Shown here: positions 13,226 to 15,458 of the stretch, one piece after another
Layout of the letters: every line of letters starts with the position of its first letter
How positions within the stretch are numbered: position 1 is the stretch's first letter
Assembly (NCBI GenBank): GCA_024408745.1
Contig: JAKSUS010000005.1
Coordinates: forward strand, 1-15,458
Source: Candidatus Gastranaerophilales bacterium
GTDB taxonomy: Bacteria > Cyanobacteriota > Vampirovibrionia > Gastranaerophilales > JAILCC01
Direction of reading: 5' to 3'
Length of the DNA: 15,458 nucleotides
The notes under the pieces: generated by a model
What the model was told of the DNA's origin: nothing
What the model saw: the letters and a program-made list of their open reading frames with translations, nothing else
Database searches by the model: none
Position numbers and translations under genes: made by a program

Positions 13226-13691
13226 AAAGAATAATTTGCCATTGGACAGGGGGAGCTTACTCCCCCAATTTAACCGATAAAGAACATTATCATTTTATTA
13301 TTGATAATAATGGTATCGTTTACACGGGAAAATTTAAACCTGAAAATAACGAAAAATGTATTAAAGATAATTATGCCGCACATACGGGTGGAGGTAATAC
13401 AGGTTCAATAGGTATTGCATTTGCAGGCATGCTTGGATTTCAAAATCGCTCTAATGTCGGCAAATATCCTTTAACTAAAAAGCAAGTTGAAGCAGGGTTT
13501 GAATTATGTGCAAAGTTAATAATTAATCTGTCCAAACTCATTACGGCTTTGGGAAAAGAAATCCTAAAACTTCAAGTAGCGGTAAAATTGATATAATTTA
13601 TCTGCCTCCATATCCCGATGTATTGCAAGATAAAGTAGAAGATTTTATTCATTCAAAAGTTAAGTGGTATTATGAAAAATTAAAAATATAA
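13222..13691 (+). pseudogene. N-acetylmuramoyl-L-alanine amidase (endolysin), broken by deletion and frameshift
   Basis: The open frame gives a 124-residue protein ending in TAA at 13594-13596. Its first 103 residues are an Amidase_2-type endolysin: HWTGG with His7 as a zinc ligand, HYHFIID, and AAHTGGGNTGSIGIAFAGM. The remaining essential part appears in the frame one base back: VQTHYGFGKRNPKTSSSGKID from about 13530, ending at TAA 13689-13691. This restores the second zinc His, the catalytic Lys and the third zinc ligand (Asp where T7 lysozyme has Cys). Family spacing suggests roughly 7-8 residues are missing between LIINL and the THYGFG part. The -1 frame has a stop at 13524-13526, so simple slippage earlier cannot rescue it. 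The truncated product lacks key ligands and is probably inactive. Confidence 0.75.
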
Positions 13692-13764
13692 GTATTATAT
13701 ATTTTAGCAATATTTTTATACTATTTGTTTTTATATATAAGAGAGAACAATAAGAGAGCAGAGC

Positions 13765-14280
13765 ATGTCAATAAATATTGATGCAGTTTTAAACAATATT
13801 GCTAAAAATTATGATCCTGCAAAAGCAAAAAAGAAACAAAATACAACAGTTGATGCAAATATTTTTGCACAAGCTTCTGCTTTGGTCGCTGAATATAAAA
13901 ACAAACAAGCATCTGAAAAAGAAAACAATTCAGGTTCAAAACTCTTTGGTGGTTTGAGCTTTGTTGATATTGCAAATATGTCAACTTCTGATTTCCTTAA
14001 ATATGCTTATGAAAATAAATCACAAAGCGGTTTTGATGAAAACAAAACTGATTCGTCCGGCATAAAGTTACCCTTCGTAGTTAGATATAAAGGTCAAGTT
14101 GTATGTACCGCAGGAAAAACTTTTATGTCAGTTGTTGCTAAATTTCATGCAAAATATCCGCATAGAAGCGAAGAAGAAATAGCCGCAGAATTACTTGCTA
14201 AATATGGTGATAATCAAACTACTGTAAACAATTCATCTGCAAATTCATCAACAGGAAACAGTTTGAATTTATCGGCATAA
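13765..14280 (+). CDS. 171-residue protein of unknown function
   Basis: Soluble, with low-complexity ends: an N-terminal Lys/Ala/Asn-rich stretch (residues 1-50) and a C-terminal Asn/Ser/Thr-rich tail. The middle (SFVDIANMSTSDFLKYAYENKSQ) and FVVRYKGQVVCTAGKTFMSVVAKFHAKYPHRSEEEIAAELLAKYG look like a small folded domain. No family recognised. The ribosome site is weak (AGAGAG about ten bases before ATG). Its Lys/Ala/Ser content and isolated position suggest a host gene or a moron at the right end of the prophage. It is followed by two hairpins. Confidence 0.55.
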   Translation: MSINIDAVLNNIAKNYDPAKAKKKQNTTVDANIFAQASALVAEYKNKQASEKENNSGSKLFGGLSFVDIANMSTSDFLKYAYENKSQSGFDENKTDSSGIKLPFVVRYKGQVVCTAGKTFMSVVAKFHAKYPHRSEEEIAAELLAKYGDNQTTVNNSSANSSTGNSLNLSA

Positions 14281-14305
14281 TATAAGTTTTATTTGCATAA
14301 TAAAA

Positions 14306-14327
14306 ACGACAAGAATGTTCTTGTCGT
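14306..14327 (-). terminator. intrinsic terminator for the minus-strand transporter gene
   Basis: ACGACAAGAA (14306-14315) pairs perfectly with TTCTTGTCGT (14318-14327) around a 2-base loop. On the minus strand it is followed by five Ts (complement of 14302-14306), placing it about 85 bases after the transporter stop. The plus-strand side has no T run. Confidence 0.75.
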
Positions 14328-14348
14328 ATAAATAGTATCTGGGTAAGA

Positions 14349-14393
14349 GTCGAATATATGCTTAACTATATATAACAATATATTCAACTTTTT
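14349..14393 (+). terminator. AT-rich hairpin between convergent genes
   Basis: GTCGAATATAT (14349-14359) pairs with ATATATTCAAC (14378-14388) over 11 positions with one G-U pair; TTTTT follows. It could terminate the plus-strand gene at 13765. It is weak because the stem is mostly A-T. Confidence 0.4.
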
Positions 14394-14411
14394 CACTACT
14401 GCCCAATCAGG

Positions 14412-15458
14412 CTATTTCTTCTTTAATTCTCCTTTAAGCAGGAAAATACAAATCGCTAATGCTATTAAAGATGAAATTATCCAAAAATTAAGCGCAGCTG
14501 ACCATGAAAATTTATCAACTATATAACCTGTTCCAACTCCGGATAAAATCGAACCTATGTAGCCAAACATTCCGCAAAAACCGGTTACCGCAGAAGCAAC
14601 TTTCTTGGAACTTGATTCAACTGCTGAAATTCCACCGATTAAAACTTGAGGAGCACAGGTAAATATACCCATTAATGAAATAAAGAAAATATCTAACGGT
14701 ACATTATAATTCCAAGGACCTGAAACAACATTAATTTTAAATAAATATAAAATAATTGGTAATAATGCCAAACAAATAATATTAACGGGAGCACGTTTAC
14801 TGTTAAAAAATTTATCCGATACAAAGCCTGCACCAATTGTTCCTAAAACACCAACTAAAGGTAAATATTTCGTTTTGGATAACGCACTTGAAATAGATAA
14901 ATGTTTTTCCGTTACCTGATACATTGCTAACCAGTCAACCGTACCGTTTCTTACAACATATACAAATACATAAGCAATTGCTAACATCCACACAGTAGGG
15001 TTTTTAAGAATGTATTTTGTAAAAATATCATTATATGTTAATTCTGCCTCTGCATCTTTTTGCACGACAGGTTCAACGTAATCAGGATCCTTGTATTTTT
15101 CAATATCAGGAAGCCCTATTGTAGAAGGTTTATCCTGTAAGTTTTTATAAAAGAAATAACAATAAATTATTGAAATTGCTGCAGGAACAATAAATACCAT
15201 TTGCCAAGAAAAATGAGTGATTAAATAACCTGACAAAACCATACTCAAATATGTTCCGAGTTCGTGTGATGATGACCACAAAGACCATTTTATACCACGT
15301 TCTTTATTACAAAACCAATATGAAAGATTTTTTGCAATAGGAGGGAAACCCATGGATTGAAACCAACCGTTTACACCCCATAAAAATGCTAAAAACCATA
15401 ACAAAACAGAGAACGGTGGAAGTCCGAATACTGTTATTTTTGTTTCTGCAGGAATTAA
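14412..15458 (-). CDS. glpT-like: GlpT/UhpT-family organophosphate transporter, partial
   Basis: A major facilitator of the organophosphate:phosphate antiporter type, running off the right edge. The frame stays open through 15458, so the N-terminal part is missing and TTG at 15404 should not be taken as the start. 348 codons are visible of a usual 430-460. Motifs include GVNGWFQSMGFPPIAKNLSYWF and ERGIKWSLWSSSHELG in the first half, and YVFVYVVRNGTVDWLAMYQVTEKHLS in the second. The Arg in VVRNGTVDW aligns with an Arg that contacts the phosphate group in GlpT. About eight membrane segments are visible, joined by a long charged loop (about NLQDKPSTIGLPDIEKYKDPDY). Probably a host gene marking the right side of the prophage. 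The precise substrate (glycerol-3-phosphate or a hexose phosphate) cannot be decided. Confidence 0.8.
   Translation of the reverse strand, partial: LIPAETKITVFGLPPFSVLLWFLAFLWGVNGWFQSMGFPPIAKNLSYWFCNKERGIKWSLWSSSHELGTYLSMVLSGYLITHFSWQMVFIVPAAISIIYCYFFYKNLQDKPSTIGLPDIEKYKDPDYVEPVVQKDAEAELTYNDIFTKYILKNPTVWMLAIAYVFVYVVRNGTVDWLAMYQVTEKHLSISSALSKTKYLPLVGVLGTIGAGFVSDKFFNSKRAPVNIICLALLPIILYLFKINVVSGPWNYNVPLDIFFISLMGIFTCAPQVLIGGISAVESSSKKVASAVTGFCGMFGYIGSILSGVGTGYIVDKFSWSAALNFWIISSLIALAICIFLLKGELKKK

Noticed and set aside
3259..13984. Minus-strand and alternate-frame ORFs of 60-75 residues inside fibre, nozzle and other genes
   Set aside because: They lie opposite or out of frame to well-supported genes, lack ribosome sites and have no protein-like composition of their own.
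14328..14411. tRNA gene or tRNA-derived attachment site between the last two genes
   Set aside because: Only an AT-rich hairpin is present; no T-loop, anticodon arm or CCA-type acceptor pattern could be drawn.

Overview
The window looks like a defective prophage of a short-tailed (podovirus-type, P22-like architecture) phage sitting next to ordinary host genes in a strongly AT-rich bacterium. The likely host is a gut Vampirovibrionia/Gastranaerophilales ('Melainabacteria') relative. This rests on the low GC, the KKAFTFAE-type prepilin, and a GlpT-like transporter whose wording resembles that lineage; it is recalled resemblance, not a search result, and the taxon is only moderately supported.

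Layout. 9-380 (minus) is a small membrane protein. 411-1082 is a gene with DUF6973-like motifs, interrupted by one in-frame TAG. 1285-2964 is the portal protein, preceded by a 202-base gap holding palindromic repeats. 2903-3115 is a small gene overlapping the portal end. 3102-6448 is a receptor-binding/tail-fibre region: tail-collar fibre, BppU-N-like baseplate protein, long fibre with two near-identical repeats, fibre-associated 142-aa protein, and a DUF1353 protein. 6551-9555 is the neck and tail region: unknown 120-aa protein, head-tail adaptor, tail nozzle/hub, and an overlapping GNAT-like protein. 9568-10176 is a prepilin on the opposite strand. 10416-12861 is the head module: a frameshifted coiled-coil protein, scaffold, a scaffold-tail-like ORF in the same frame, and the major capsid protein, closed by a strong terminator. 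12983-13691 is lysis: a TM plus coiled-coil small protein and a broken zinc amidase. 13765-14280 is an unrecognised gene, and 14412-15458 (minus, running off the window) is a GlpT/UhpT-family transporter, probably chromosomal.

How the genes fit together. Portal, adaptor, nozzle, scaffold and coat form a nearly complete head and short-tail set. No tape measure, tail tube or sheath is visible, and no terminase, integrase, repressor or replication gene lies in the window. Several genes carry lesions (premature TAG, -1 frameshift, deletion plus frameshift in the endolysin, possible stop inside the scaffold) while the main structural ORFs are open. This suggests a decaying or repurposed prophage; assembly errors remain an alternative.

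The most unusual signal is non-coding. Four of the five 100-240 base gaps inside the late-gene block that do not hold the capsid terminator carry a large foldback made of degenerate 8-base units repeating at exactly 8-base spacing in both arms, with a different octamer word at each place; the fifth (1083-1284) holds octamer words without a visible partner arm. In one foldback the two arms differ by exactly one octamer, so the 8-mer looks like the unit of gain or loss. These elements bracket cassette-like genes such as the DUF1353 gene and one side of the prepilin.
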